6,059 nucleotides of DNA from Bacteroidales bacterium (GTDB lineage Bacteria > Bacteroidota > Bacteroidia > Bacteroidales > UBA932): positions 1 to 6,059 of the forward strand of contig JABUTQ010000231.1 of the NCBI GenBank assembly GCA_021443605.1. Reading direction: 5' to 3'. Made by a program: the position numbers and the translations under genes. Each line of letters starts with the position of its first letter. Positions within the stretch are counted from its first letter, which is position 1. Under the pieces are notes generated by a model, which was given only the letters and a program-made list of their open reading frames with translations, ran no database searches and was not told where the DNA came from. Below, one piece after another: positions 1 through 6,059 of this stretch.

Positions 1-1112
1 CAATGTCAGAAGATGAAACGGAACTGAGCCTTGGAACTCTCGCTTCGTCAGTTGGCGGCAACGTTGCTCTTACCCTCGCCAACGGCACCGTCATCACTTC
101 ACAGGAGAGTGTGAAACTCAACTATCACGCACTTGTAATTGTGAACGAAATGACTCCAACCCAGCATATTGGACAAGAAGTTGTAATCAAGGGTGAAAAC
201 CTTGCACTCGTGGAGAATATCTTCATAGGCGATACAAAGGTTACCCAGTATTCAATCCGTACGGACAATGAAATGCGCTTCCTCGTTCCTTGGTGCAAGG
301 TCGGCTTCTATACCGTTAATTTCCACCTCTTTAACGGAGACGTTGAATCTCAGCCAAATCAGTTTGAAGTTCAGCTTGAGCAGGTGTTCAACACCATTTG
401 GGAAGGTGAATTCAAGATTGGCGGATGGGATGGCGCAATGCAGTCTCTCGCCTGGGGCGGTTATGACTGGAGCAACGTCAAGCCAGGCACCACCCTTATG
501 GTTTATTTCACTCCTTATGTAGGCGATTACGATTCACAGATTCGTTTCGGTAACGGCAGCTGGGTGGCTCTTCCTACAACCAAGGATTATGGACAGGATG
601 GAAATCTCGTTGTTTCACAGGATGTTACATATCATTCGTTCGTTCTCTCTGCAGATGATGTGGATCAGCTCCAGAATGCTGGCGGTCTTGTAATCTGCGG
701 CGCCTGGTTCACCGTGACCAAGGTACAGCTCATCACTGAAATCCCTCAGGAAAAGACCGTCTGGGAAGGTGAGCAGGTGCTTGATTCCTGGGAGAACCAC
801 GACAGCTATGGTGACGACACCAAGTGGGCAGGCATTTATGCAGGTGCGAAGGTGAAAGTATATTTCACTCCTACCGCAGATGACTGGGCAATGCAGTTCT
901 TTGGCCCGCACTGGGAAGGACCACTGCTTGTGGCTCCGGACGGCGGTCAGTTGTTCAAGGAGGAGACTGCTCCGGGTGCAACAGCCAATGGTTATGTATC
1001 TTTCACTATGACTGAGGCATATCTCCCTTGGTTCGCCACTCCTCAATATTGGGGCGGTGTAATCATACTCCAAGGCCAGAAGTGTACGGTTACGAAGATT
1101 ACTTATATGTAA
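1..1112 (+). CDS. surface glycan-binding protein, IPT/TIG domains plus two C-terminal Trp-rich modules (5' partial)
   Basis: This is probably the outer-membrane glycan-binding lipoprotein (SusE/F-position SGBP) of the locus, which holds polysaccharide at the cell surface. The first complete codon is at base 3, an ATG, but that Met is almost certainly internal: no signal peptide follows, and residues 1-43 (numbered from it) read as the closing strands of an Ig-like fold. Residues about 47-124 form a complete IPT/TIG domain, with the typical opening 'MTPTQHIGQEVVIKGENL' and a 'FLVPWCKVGFYTV' strand. Residues 131-244 and 251-369 are two related modules, each opening T-[IV]-W-E-G-E, containing a V-x-V/M-Y-F-T-P strand and ending F/C-T-V-T-K. 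They hold 13 Trp, as expected for carbohydrate-binding surfaces. The stop is TAA at 1110-1112. SusC/SusD genes and the lipoprotein signal should lie just upstream. The SGBP role is inferred from domain type and gene order; the ligand cannot be read from sequence. Confidence 0.82.
   Translation, partial: MSEDETELSLGTLASSVGGNVALTLANGTVITSQESVKLNYHALVIVNEMTPTQHIGQEVVIKGENLALVENIFIGDTKVTQYSIRTDNEMRFLVPWCKVGFYTVNFHLFNGDVESQPNQFEVQLEQVFNTIWEGEFKIGGWDGAMQSLAWGGYDWSNVKPGTTLMVYFTPYVGDYDSQIRFGNGSWVALPTTKDYGQDGNLVVSQDVTYHSFVLSADDVDQLQNAGGLVICGAWFTVTKVQLITEIPQEKTVWEGEQVLDSWENHDSYGDDTKWAGIYAGAKVKVYFTPTADDWAMQFFGPHWEGPLLVAPDGGQLFKEETAPGATANGYVSFTMTEAYLPWFATPQYWGGVIILQGQKCTVTKITYM
393..1109 (+). repeat. tandem pair of homologous CBM-like modules within the binding protein
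   Basis: Two copies of about 115 residues lie back to back (393-734 and 753-1109), linked by a short 'EIPQE' hinge. Aligned landmarks are TIWEGE/TVWEGE at the start, LMVYFTPYVGD/VKVYFTPTADD in the middle, and HSFVLSADDV/VSFTMTEAYL followed by a G-G-[LV]-[VI]-I strand and TVTKVQLI/TVTKITYM at the end. The similarity is at protein level and diverged, so this is an old duplication rather than a recent DNA repeat. The modules resemble small beta-sandwich carbohydrate-binding modules, but I cannot assign a CBM family. Confidence 0.65.
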
Positions 1113-1122
1113 TGGCTTAATA

Positions 1123-1152
1123 TCCCAAGTGGGGGTGATGCCCCGCTTGGGA
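1123..1152 (+). promoter_or_regulatory. intercistronic stem-loop between binding protein and GH5
   Basis: The arm TCCCAAGTGGGG (1123-1134) pairs with CCCCGCTTGGGA (1141-1152) to give a 12-bp stem closed by a 6-base loop, with one G-U wobble. It starts 10 bases after the TAA of the binding protein and ends 20 bases before the GH5 start. The bases after it (ACAAAATAAAACATC) contain no T run, so it is not a standard intrinsic terminator on this strand. A role as an mRNA-stability or processing element that sets different levels for the two genes is plausible but inferred. Confidence 0.6.
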
Positions 1153-1172
1153 ACAAAATAAAACATCTTGAA

Positions 1173-2780
1173 ATGAAAAAAACTTTTACCACTTTTATGA
1201 TGATGGCAGTTCTGTGCCTTGCGTGGAGCTGCGGAGAGAAACCTGAACCTGTTCCCGTGAAGGAGCCCGCTCCCGTTATGACCGGCTGCGTGCCGGAGAA
1301 TGGGGCAAAGGACATTGCCATCCAGAACGTATCGGTCAAAATTTCATTTGACCAAAATGTCAAATGTACATCTGATGGGCAAAAACTTGTCACAATAACC
1401 CCTTCTGCAGAGATTTCAAAGATTATGGCATACGACAAGGATGTCACAATCACTCTCGGGACTCTTGAGTACGAAACCACATATACCGTGAAGTTTCCTG
1501 CCGGCTGTGTTTCTGGGTATAAAGATAATCCGACAGAGAAAGAGATCAGTGTAAGTTTCACAACTTGTGACAAAAAGCCTGTAATTCCCGACCCGGATCC
1601 CGACAAGATTCCGGCAAGGGGAGACAATATCGCCTGGAAGATGGCAGAAAAGCTCGCCCTCGGCTTTAATCTCGGCAATCAGATGGATGCATACGTGAAC
1701 GACGTGGCAGACGAGACTTGCTGGGGCAATGCCAAAGCAACACAGCAGACCTTCACAAAACTGAAGAGCTACGGATTCTCAACTGTCCGTATTCCAATCA
1801 CTTGGATGGGACATATAGGAGACGCTCCCGATTATGCCATCGAAAAAGCGTGGATGGACAGAGTTGTCGAATTGGTTGGTTATGCCCAGAATGCGGGGCT
1901 GATTTGCATCATCAACACACACCACGACGAGAACAACAATGAGGGGCCGGCTCATTGGCTGAATATCAAGGCGGCTCTTTCAAGTGCCGACAAGAATACC
2001 GAAATCAAGAATGAGATTGCCGCCGTATGGGGGCAGATAGCCGAGCGTTTCAAGGATTATGGCGACTGGCTTATCTTCGAGCCTTTCAATGAGATACAAG
2101 ACGGCGGCTGGGGCTGGAGCGATGCCTTTAAAAAGAATCCGCAGGCGCAATACGATATTCTCAACGGATGGAACCAAGTCTTCGTAGATGCAGTCCGCAA
2201 GACGGGAGGCAACAACTCAAACCGTTGGCTCGGAATCCCCGGCTATGCAGCCAATCCCAAATTTACTATGGAAGGGCTTGTCCTCCCGAAGGATAGCGCA
2301 ACCGACCGCTTGATGGTGGGAGTCCACTGTTACGACCCTGCAAGTTTCTGTGGAGCCGGCACCGACACGAAATATGATGAATGGGGGCACACCGGTACTG
2401 CCGGAAAGAAGCCGTCGGAAGAAGAGCGCGCTCTTCGAATGACAATGGCCTCACTTTATGAATATTATGTAAATAGAGGCATCCCTTGCTATTTCGGAGA
2501 GTTTGGCTGTGTGAACAAGAGCAGCATAAGGGGCTCCGCTTTCCAGAAATATTATCTTGAATATTTCTGCAAGGCTGCCCGCAGTTTCGGTCTTGCCTGC
2601 ATTATTTGGGACAATGGCGTGGAGACCGCAGACAAGGGAGAAGCATTCGGCTATATCAATCACGGAACCGGTGAATATATTGCAAACGGCAGTTCAGTAG
2701 TTCCTGTAATGGCCAAGGGGCAGAACGACAAAACCTCTGCCTACACACTCGAATCGGTTTATAACAACGCTCCCAAGTAG
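1173..2780 (+). CDS. GH5 (subfamily 4-like) endo-beta-1,4-glucanase lipoprotein with N-terminal Ig-like domain
   Basis: The product is a 535-residue endo-acting beta-glucanase (cellulase, mixed-linkage glucanase, xyloglucanase or glucomannanase type), predicted to be lipid-anchored and probably at the cell surface. Residues 1-20 form a lipoprotein signal, MKK, then a hydrophobic stretch, then LAWSC with Cys20 as the lipid-modified residue. Residues about 33-131 match a Big_5-type bacterial Ig-like domain ('VPENGAKDIAIQNVSVKISF' through 'TYTVKFPAG' to 'VSFTT'), followed by a Pro/Asp linker at 134-147. The catalytic domain spans about 152-533, with 'GFNLGNQMDA', Arg206 in VRIP, His250-His251, Asn306-Glu307 in F-N-E (acid/base), His385 in V-H-C-Y-D-P, Glu443 in F-G-E-F-G (nucleophile) and Trp479. 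All key GH5 residues are present. The NLGN opening and C-W-G-N motif fit subfamily 4. The ATG at 1173 is chosen because the signal peptide begins there; its leader is A-rich with no clear Shine-Dalgarno. Exact substrate is uncertain. Confidence 0.93.
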   Translation: MKKTFTTFMMMAVLCLAWSCGEKPEPVPVKEPAPVMTGCVPENGAKDIAIQNVSVKISFDQNVKCTSDGQKLVTITPSAEISKIMAYDKDVTITLGTLEYETTYTVKFPAGCVSGYKDNPTEKEISVSFTTCDKKPVIPDPDPDKIPARGDNIAWKMAEKLALGFNLGNQMDAYVNDVADETCWGNAKATQQTFTKLKSYGFSTVRIPITWMGHIGDAPDYAIEKAWMDRVVELVGYAQNAGLICIINTHHDENNNEGPAHWLNIKAALSSADKNTEIKNEIAAVWGQIAERFKDYGDWLIFEPFNEIQDGGWGWSDAFKKNPQAQYDILNGWNQVFVDAVRKTGGNNSNRWLGIPGYAANPKFTMEGLVLPKDSATDRLMVGVHCYDPASFCGAGTDTKYDEWGHTGTAGKKPSEEERALRMTMASLYEYYVNRGIPCYFGEFGCVNKSSIRGSAFQKYYLEYFCKAARSFGLACIIWDNGVETADKGEAFGYINHGTGEYIANGSSVVPVMAKGQNDKTSAYTLESVYNNAPK

Positions 2781-2785
2781 GATAA

Positions 2786-2791
2786 AAAGGA
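2786..2791 (+). promoter_or_regulatory. ribosome binding site for GH130
   Basis: AAAGGA lies 9 bases before the ATG at 2801, inside a 20-base A-rich gap after the GH5 stop. It is the clearest Shine-Dalgarno-like site before a full gene in the window and supports the 2801 start. Confidence 0.55.
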
Positions 2792-2800
2792 AATTAAAAT

Positions 2801-3970
2801 ATGCATTTCAATGAGAAGCTCGGCGGCCTGATTTCCGCCCATAATGCCTTGATTTATAGGAAGAACGAGATTCTTCCCGGCAACGGAGTCTATAACAGGT
2901 ACAAATATCCGATTCTTACCGCAGAACACGCTCCCCTCGAGTGGAGATATGACCTGAACCCCGAAACCAATCCGTTCCTTGAAGAGCGGTTCGGTATTCA
3001 TGCCACATTCAACAGCGGCGCAATCCTTTGGAACGGCCGCTATCTGCTTTGCGTAAGGGTGGAGGCAGCCGACAGGAAATCATTTTTCGCTATGGCAGAA
3101 AGTGAAGACGGAATCAACGGCTGGCAATTCTGGGAGCGTCCCCTCACCATTCCCGAGTGGGGAGAGCCTGCGACGAACGTCTATGATATGCGCCTGACCG
3201 CCCACGAAGACGGCTGGATTTACGGCATTTTCTGCGTGGAGCGCAAAGATCCGAATGCCGCCCCCGGAGACCTCTCAAGCGCAGTTGCCGCAGCGGGAAT
3301 AGTCCGCACCAAGGATTTTCTAAATTGGGAGAGGCTCCCCGACCTCAAATCGCGTTCGCAGCAGAGGAACGTGGTGCTCCATCCCGAATTCATAAATGGT
3401 AAATATGCACTCTACACCCGTCCTCAAGATGGTTTCATCGATGCCGGAAGTGGTGGTGGAATAGGATGGGCGCTCATCGACGATATGGCAGCGGCCGAGG
3501 TCAAGGAAGAGAAGATCATCAACTTCCGCCACTATCACACCATCAAGGAGTCCAAGAACGGTGAAGGTCCCGCTCCAATTAGGACATCTCGCGGCTGGCT
3601 CCATCTGGCTCACGGCGTAAGAGGCTGTGCATCAGGATTGAGATATGTCCTTTATCTCTATATGACCTCTTTGGAAGATCCCTCAAAGGTGATTGCTGAG
3701 CCGGCAGGATTCTTTATGGCGCCGGAAGGGGATGAGTATGTCGGTGACGTGATGAATGTCCTTTTTACAAACGGATGGATAGAGGAGCCCTCAGGCAGGG
3801 TTCTCATTTATTATGCTTCGTGCGATACGAGAATGCACGTTGCCGAATCTACCATCGACCGCCTTGTAGATTACTGCTTCAACACCGCTCCGGACGGTTT
3901 CACCACTTCCGACACAGTCAGAAGATTAAATGCCTTGATAGACTCTAACTCAAAACTTAAACAACTATGA
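2801..3970 (+). CDS. GH130_1 4-O-beta-D-mannosyl-D-glucose phosphorylase
   Basis: This 389-residue cytoplasmic enzyme is predicted to convert Man-beta-1,4-Glc plus phosphate to alpha-mannose 1-phosphate and glucose (EC 2.4.1.281), the intracellular end of the Bacteroidetes mannan/glucomannan pathway. It has no signal peptide. It agrees along its whole length with what I recall of Bacteroides fragilis mannosylglucose phosphorylase: 'RYDLNPETNPFLEER', 'VYDMRLTAHEDGWIYGIFC', 'KSQQRNVVLHPEF'-like (here RSQQRN), 'ALYTRPQDGFID', 'GSGGGIGWALIDD', 'LHLAHGVRGCASGLRYVLY' and 'YYASCDTRMHVA'. Asp129 in Y-D-M-R is the expected general acid of this five-bladed beta-propeller family. Arg148, Arg169, Arg207 and the His244/His246 region are candidates for phosphate binding. 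The length matches subfamily 1, and the Man-Glc rather than mannobiose specificity is inferred from that subfamily. The gene follows the GH5 by 20 bases and overlaps the transporter gene by 4. Confidence 0.94.
   Translation: MHFNEKLGGLISAHNALIYRKNEILPGNGVYNRYKYPILTAEHAPLEWRYDLNPETNPFLEERFGIHATFNSGAILWNGRYLLCVRVEAADRKSFFAMAESEDGINGWQFWERPLTIPEWGEPATNVYDMRLTAHEDGWIYGIFCVERKDPNAAPGDLSSAVAAAGIVRTKDFLNWERLPDLKSRSQQRNVVLHPEFINGKYALYTRPQDGFIDAGSGGGIGWALIDDMAAAEVKEEKIINFRHYHTIKESKNGEGPAPIRTSRGWLHLAHGVRGCASGLRYVLYLYMTSLEDPSKVIAEPAGFFMAPEGDEYVGDVMNVLFTNGWIEEPSGRVLIYYASCDTRMHVAESTIDRLVDYCFNTAPDGFTTSDTVRRLNALIDSNSKLKQL
3967..3970 (+). other. ATGA start/stop overlap of GH130 and transporter genes
   Basis: The TGA stop of GH130 (3968-3970) shares bases with the ATG of the next gene (3967-3969). 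The upstream bases (CTTAAACAACT) carry no good Shine-Dalgarno, so the transporter is probably translated by termination-reinitiation. This would link its output to that of the phosphorylase. Confidence 0.8.
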
Positions 3971-6059
3971 TTCATACATCCTTGAAAGAGAAGATAGGAT
4001 ACGGCTTCGGAGATATGTCGTCCAGTATGTTTTGGAAGATATTCTCCTACTATCTGCCATTCTTCTATTCGAACATCTTTGGTCTGAGACTTGACCAAGT
4101 GGCTGTGCTTCTGCTTGTTACCCGAATATGGGATGCCGTTTCGGATCCTATGATGGGAATCCTTGCAGACCGCACCCGCACAAAATGGGGGAAATACCGT
4201 CCTTATCTGCTGATTATGGCGGTGCCGTTTGCCTTGAGCGGAATATTCCTATTCACAACCCCCGAAGCATCTCCCACAATCAAGCTTGTATGGGCTTACG
4301 TCACATATATAATGATGATGACCGTCTATACCGGCATCAACGTTCCTTACGGAGCTATGCTCGGTGTGATGACGGACGACAGCGATACAAAGACCGTACT
4401 CTCCTCATACAGAATGTTTTTTGCATACGGAGGCAGTTTTATTGCACTCTTTGCCTGGGAGCCTCTGTGCAAGATGATGGAGGGATTCGGAGACAGCACG
4501 ACGGGAAGTTGGCAACACTCTATGGTAGTGATTGCACTTCTCTGCCTTCTTCTCTTCCTCGCCTGCTTCGGTATGACGAAAGAGAAACTCAAGAGTGTCT
4601 CCACCGCTTCGGTTGGCAGCGACCTCAAGTCTTTGCTAAAAAATGCCCCATGGTGGATTCTCATAGGAGCCGCCATCTGCTCGAATCTATTCAATACCGT
4701 GCGCGGTTCGACAGTGGCCTATTTCTTCAAGGATGTTGTCGGTGACGGCACAATGCTTCATCTCGGAGGGCTCGAAATTCTTTTCTATGCAGGTCTCTTC
4801 CTCTCAATCGGAGAGATTTGCAATATGATAGGAGTTGTGCTCGCCGTGCCGATGACTCGCGCCATCGGTAAGAAGAATACATACGCCGCCACCCTTGTGG
4901 GGCTCATCGCACTCAGCATATTGTTCTTCTATATTCCTATTTCCGGCAGCGGATATTGGTGGATGCTTGTCCTTCAGGTATTTATCTCGATTCTTACTGG
5001 TATCATCTCTCCTCTCGTATGGAGTATGTATGCCGATGTTTCAGATTTCGCCGAGCTTCGCGACGGCACCGCATCCACTGCATTGATATTCTCTTCTGCA
5101 TCAATGTCCCAGAAATTCGGAGGTGCTTTCGGCGGAGCAGCCGTGATGTGGCTCCTTGCCGCTTTCGGATATGATACCACGGAGGGGGCGGTTCAGACCG
5201 AAACAGCAGTATATGGCCTGAAACTCCTGATGAGCTGGATTCCTGCCGCCGTTGCCGCTTTGTCGCTGATAGTCATATACTTCTATCCTCTTACAAGAAA
5301 GCGTATGGAATCGATTCAAAAAGAACTTGCAGAAGTGCGTGCTGAGAATCATACCATTGAAAATCCTTCTACCACATCCAAGGAGAATGACAATAATGAG
5401 CATCACACCGGACTTCCAAAGGTTATGAAATGGGTTTTTGCGGCACTTGTGGCGATAATTGTCGCAGAGGGCGCTTTTGCCCTCACAAGCCGCACCGACA
5501 ATATCGAAACGGCTGCCGGTGTCCGTCCTCTCCACGTCGAGGGGACTCAACTTTGCTATCCGGACGGCTCACCTGCGGTGTTCAAAGGGGTGAGCTTCGG
5601 TTGGAGCAATCTCTGGCCCAGATTCTATACCGCCGAGACATTGAAGTATATCCACGAAAACTGGGGCGCAAACATTTTTAGGGCCGCCATCGGCGTGGAT
5701 GATTTGATTGACGACCATACAGGTCTGAGCGACACCAAGAAACTGTACGAAGGTTTTCGTTCCAATCCCGAAGAGGGATACCGCTGCCTTTATGCTGTGG
5801 TGGATGCCGCAATCGATTGCGGTTGCTATATCATCGTTGACTGGCATTCGCACGTAATGCACACAGAAGATGCCCTTGCCTTCTTCAAGACCGTTTCATC
5901 GCGATATGCAGGTGTTCCCAATGTAATTTACGAGCTCTACAACGAGCCGGTAGAGGATAGTTGGGATTCGCTGAAAGAGTATTCCAAGACTCTTATCGCC
6001 GCAATCCGCGCCAACTCCCCTGATGCATTGATTCTTGTGGGGAATCCCCATTGGGATCA
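3967..6059 (+). CDS. GPH-family MFS sugar:cation symporter fused to GH5_2-like endoglucanase (3' partial)
   Basis: One uninterrupted frame of 697 codons continues past the window end. Residues 1-445 are a complete MelB/GPH-type symporter: 'LKEKIGYGFGDMSSSMFW' at the start, Asp56 and Asp60 in R-I-W-D-A-V-S-D-P (matching the MelB helix II cation-site aspartates), the loop D68-R-T-R-T-K-W-G-K-Y-R-P79, the 'MYADVSDFAELRDG' motif, and about 12 hydrophobic spans (first 20-38, last 418-441). 'TRKRM' after span 12 marks a cytoplasmic C-terminus. A polar tail (about 446-485) leads to a hydrophobic segment at 487-506. Residues about 519-697 are the first half of a GH5 domain that should lie in the periplasm. 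The likely role is import of disaccharides (Man-Glc, cellobiose or mannobiose) across the inner membrane with a fused endoglucanase. The start is fixed by the ATGA overlap and by family N-termini. No frameshift is needed. An internal GH5 start at 5425 cannot be excluded. Confidence 0.9.
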   Translation, partial: MIHTSLKEKIGYGFGDMSSSMFWKIFSYYLPFFYSNIFGLRLDQVAVLLLVTRIWDAVSDPMMGILADRTRTKWGKYRPYLLIMAVPFALSGIFLFTTPEASPTIKLVWAYVTYIMMMTVYTGINVPYGAMLGVMTDDSDTKTVLSSYRMFFAYGGSFIALFAWEPLCKMMEGFGDSTTGSWQHSMVVIALLCLLLFLACFGMTKEKLKSVSTASVGSDLKSLLKNAPWWILIGAAICSNLFNTVRGSTVAYFFKDVVGDGTMLHLGGLEILFYAGLFLSIGEICNMIGVVLAVPMTRAIGKKNTYAATLVGLIALSILFFYIPISGSGYWWMLVLQVFISILTGIISPLVWSMYADVSDFAELRDGTASTALIFSSASMSQKFGGAFGGAAVMWLLAAFGYDTTEGAVQTETAVYGLKLLMSWIPAAVAALSLIVIYFYPLTRKRMESIQKELAEVRAENHTIENPSTTSKENDNNEHHTGLPKVMKWVFAALVAIIVAEGAFALTSRTDNIETAAGVRPLHVEGTQLCYPDGSPAVFKGVSFGWSNLWPRFYTAETLKYIHENWGANIFRAAIGVDDLIDDHTGLSDTKKLYEGFRSNPEEGYRCLYAVVDAAIDCGCYIIVDWHSHVMHTEDALAFFKTVSSRYAGVPNVIYELYNEPVEDSWDSLKEYSKTLIAAIRANSPDALILVGNPHWD
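5425..5481 (+). other. internal signal-peptide-like or 13th transmembrane segment joining MFS and GH5
   Basis: Residues 487-505 (MKWVFAALVAIIVAEGAFA) lie between the cytoplasmic symporter tail and the GH5 domain. Lys485 and Lys488 precede a short hydrophobic core (489-500), then Glu501-Gly502 and A503-F-A505, a classic signal peptidase I site (Ala at -3 and -1). The positive-inside pattern places what follows in the periplasm. The short core and A-x-A site favour a cleavable signal peptide over a permanent anchor, but both readings fit. Confidence 0.7.
5521..6057 (+). other. GH5 subfamily 2-like endoglucanase domain (N-terminal half)
   Basis: Residues 519-697 of the fusion follow the Bacillus Cel5A-type pattern: 'KGVSFGWSNLWPRFY' (strand 1), 'LKYIHENWGANIFRAAIG' with conserved Arg572, 'AAIDCGCYIIVDWHSH' with His627, 'GVPNVIYELYNEP' with Asn659 and acid/base Glu660, and 'IRANSPDALILVGNPHWD'. 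The spacing between Arg572 and His627 looks about 15 residues longer than I recall for Bacillus enzymes, implying an extra loop after strand 2. The nucleophile Glu, the second active-site His/Tyr and the C-terminal strands lie beyond the window, so intactness cannot be judged. The predicted activity is endo-beta-1,4-glucanase (EC 3.2.1.4), possibly also on glucomannan. Confidence 0.85.

Noticed and set aside
1123..1152. Stem-loop read as an intrinsic terminator
   Set aside because: There is no T run after the stem on either strand, and the next gene begins 20 bases later in the same direction.
615..1166. 183-codon open frame on the minus strand
   Set aside because: It is antisense to the binding-protein modules and runs across the stem-loop. 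No protein family features; a shadow frame.
1113..1172. Promoter for the GH5 gene in the intergenic gap
   Set aside because: I see no Bacteroidetes-type -7 (TAnnTTTG) and -33 (TTTG) pair in this gap; the genes are best read as one operon.
1103..1678. 191-codon open frame on the minus strand
   Set aside because: It lies antisense to the GH5 signal peptide, Ig-like domain and early catalytic domain, whose frame has clear family motifs. The translated product shows no recognisable domain.
4128..4745. 205-codon + strand open frame inside the transporter
   Set aside because: It is a different frame of the MFS coding sequence. Its translation is rich in Arg, His and Cys with no membrane spans, while the frame starting at 3967 gives a textbook GPH symporter.
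5318..5428. Possible sequencing frameshift that would separate the MFS gene from GH5
   Set aside because: The +1 frame is open here and ends at 5428, but the in-frame tail is a normal polar linker while the alternative tail is Arg/Leu/Ile/Pro-rich and unlike a symporter end. The fused frame needs no correction, so it is kept as the main reading.

Overview
The window is a stretch of a polysaccharide utilisation locus (PUL), most likely from a gut or rumen Bacteroidota (Bacteroidales, Prevotella-like). This rests on the gene set (IPT/TIG surface binding protein, lipoprotein endoglucanase, GH130 phosphorylase, GPH-family sugar symporter), the weak or A-rich ribosome binding sites, and the tight same-strand packing. 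No gene lies on the minus strand. The genus is inference.

Layout, all on the + strand: (1) bases 1-1112, the 3' part of a surface glycan-binding protein, with the end of one IPT/TIG domain, one complete IPT/TIG domain and two tandem Trp-rich beta modules; (2) a 60-base gap holding a strong 12-bp stem-loop (1123-1152); (3) 1173-2780, a lipoprotein GH5 endo-beta-glucanase, probably subfamily 4, carrying an N-terminal Ig-like domain; (4) 2801-3970, a full-length GH130 subfamily 1 enzyme, 4-O-beta-D-mannosyl-D-glucose phosphorylase; (5) 3967-6059, overlapping the previous gene by ATGA and running off the right edge, one open frame. That last frame reads as a complete 12-helix GPH/MelB-type MFS symporter, a hydrophilic tail, a 13th hydrophobic segment that looks like a signal peptide, and then a GH5 subfamily 2-like endoglucanase domain cut by the window end.

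Proposed flow: the binding protein captures a beta-1,4-glucan or glucomannan at the cell surface. The lipoprotein GH5_4 cuts it there. Oligosaccharides enter the periplasm, presumably through SusC/D proteins encoded upstream and not seen here. The GH5_2-like domain trims them on the periplasmic face of the inner membrane. The symporter to which it is fused imports disaccharides, and cytoplasmic GH130 phosphorolyses Man-beta-1,4-Glc to mannose 1-phosphate and glucose. An endoglucanase that leaves glucose at the new reducing end would make the disaccharide this phosphorylase uses, so the gene order is biochemically coherent.

The most notable item is the transporter-hydrolase fusion: a cation:sugar symporter and an endoglucanase in one reading frame, joined by a segment that could tether the enzyme to its transporter or be cut by signal peptidase I (A-F-A site at residues 503-505). 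I could not search databases, so whether this architecture has been described is unknown to me.
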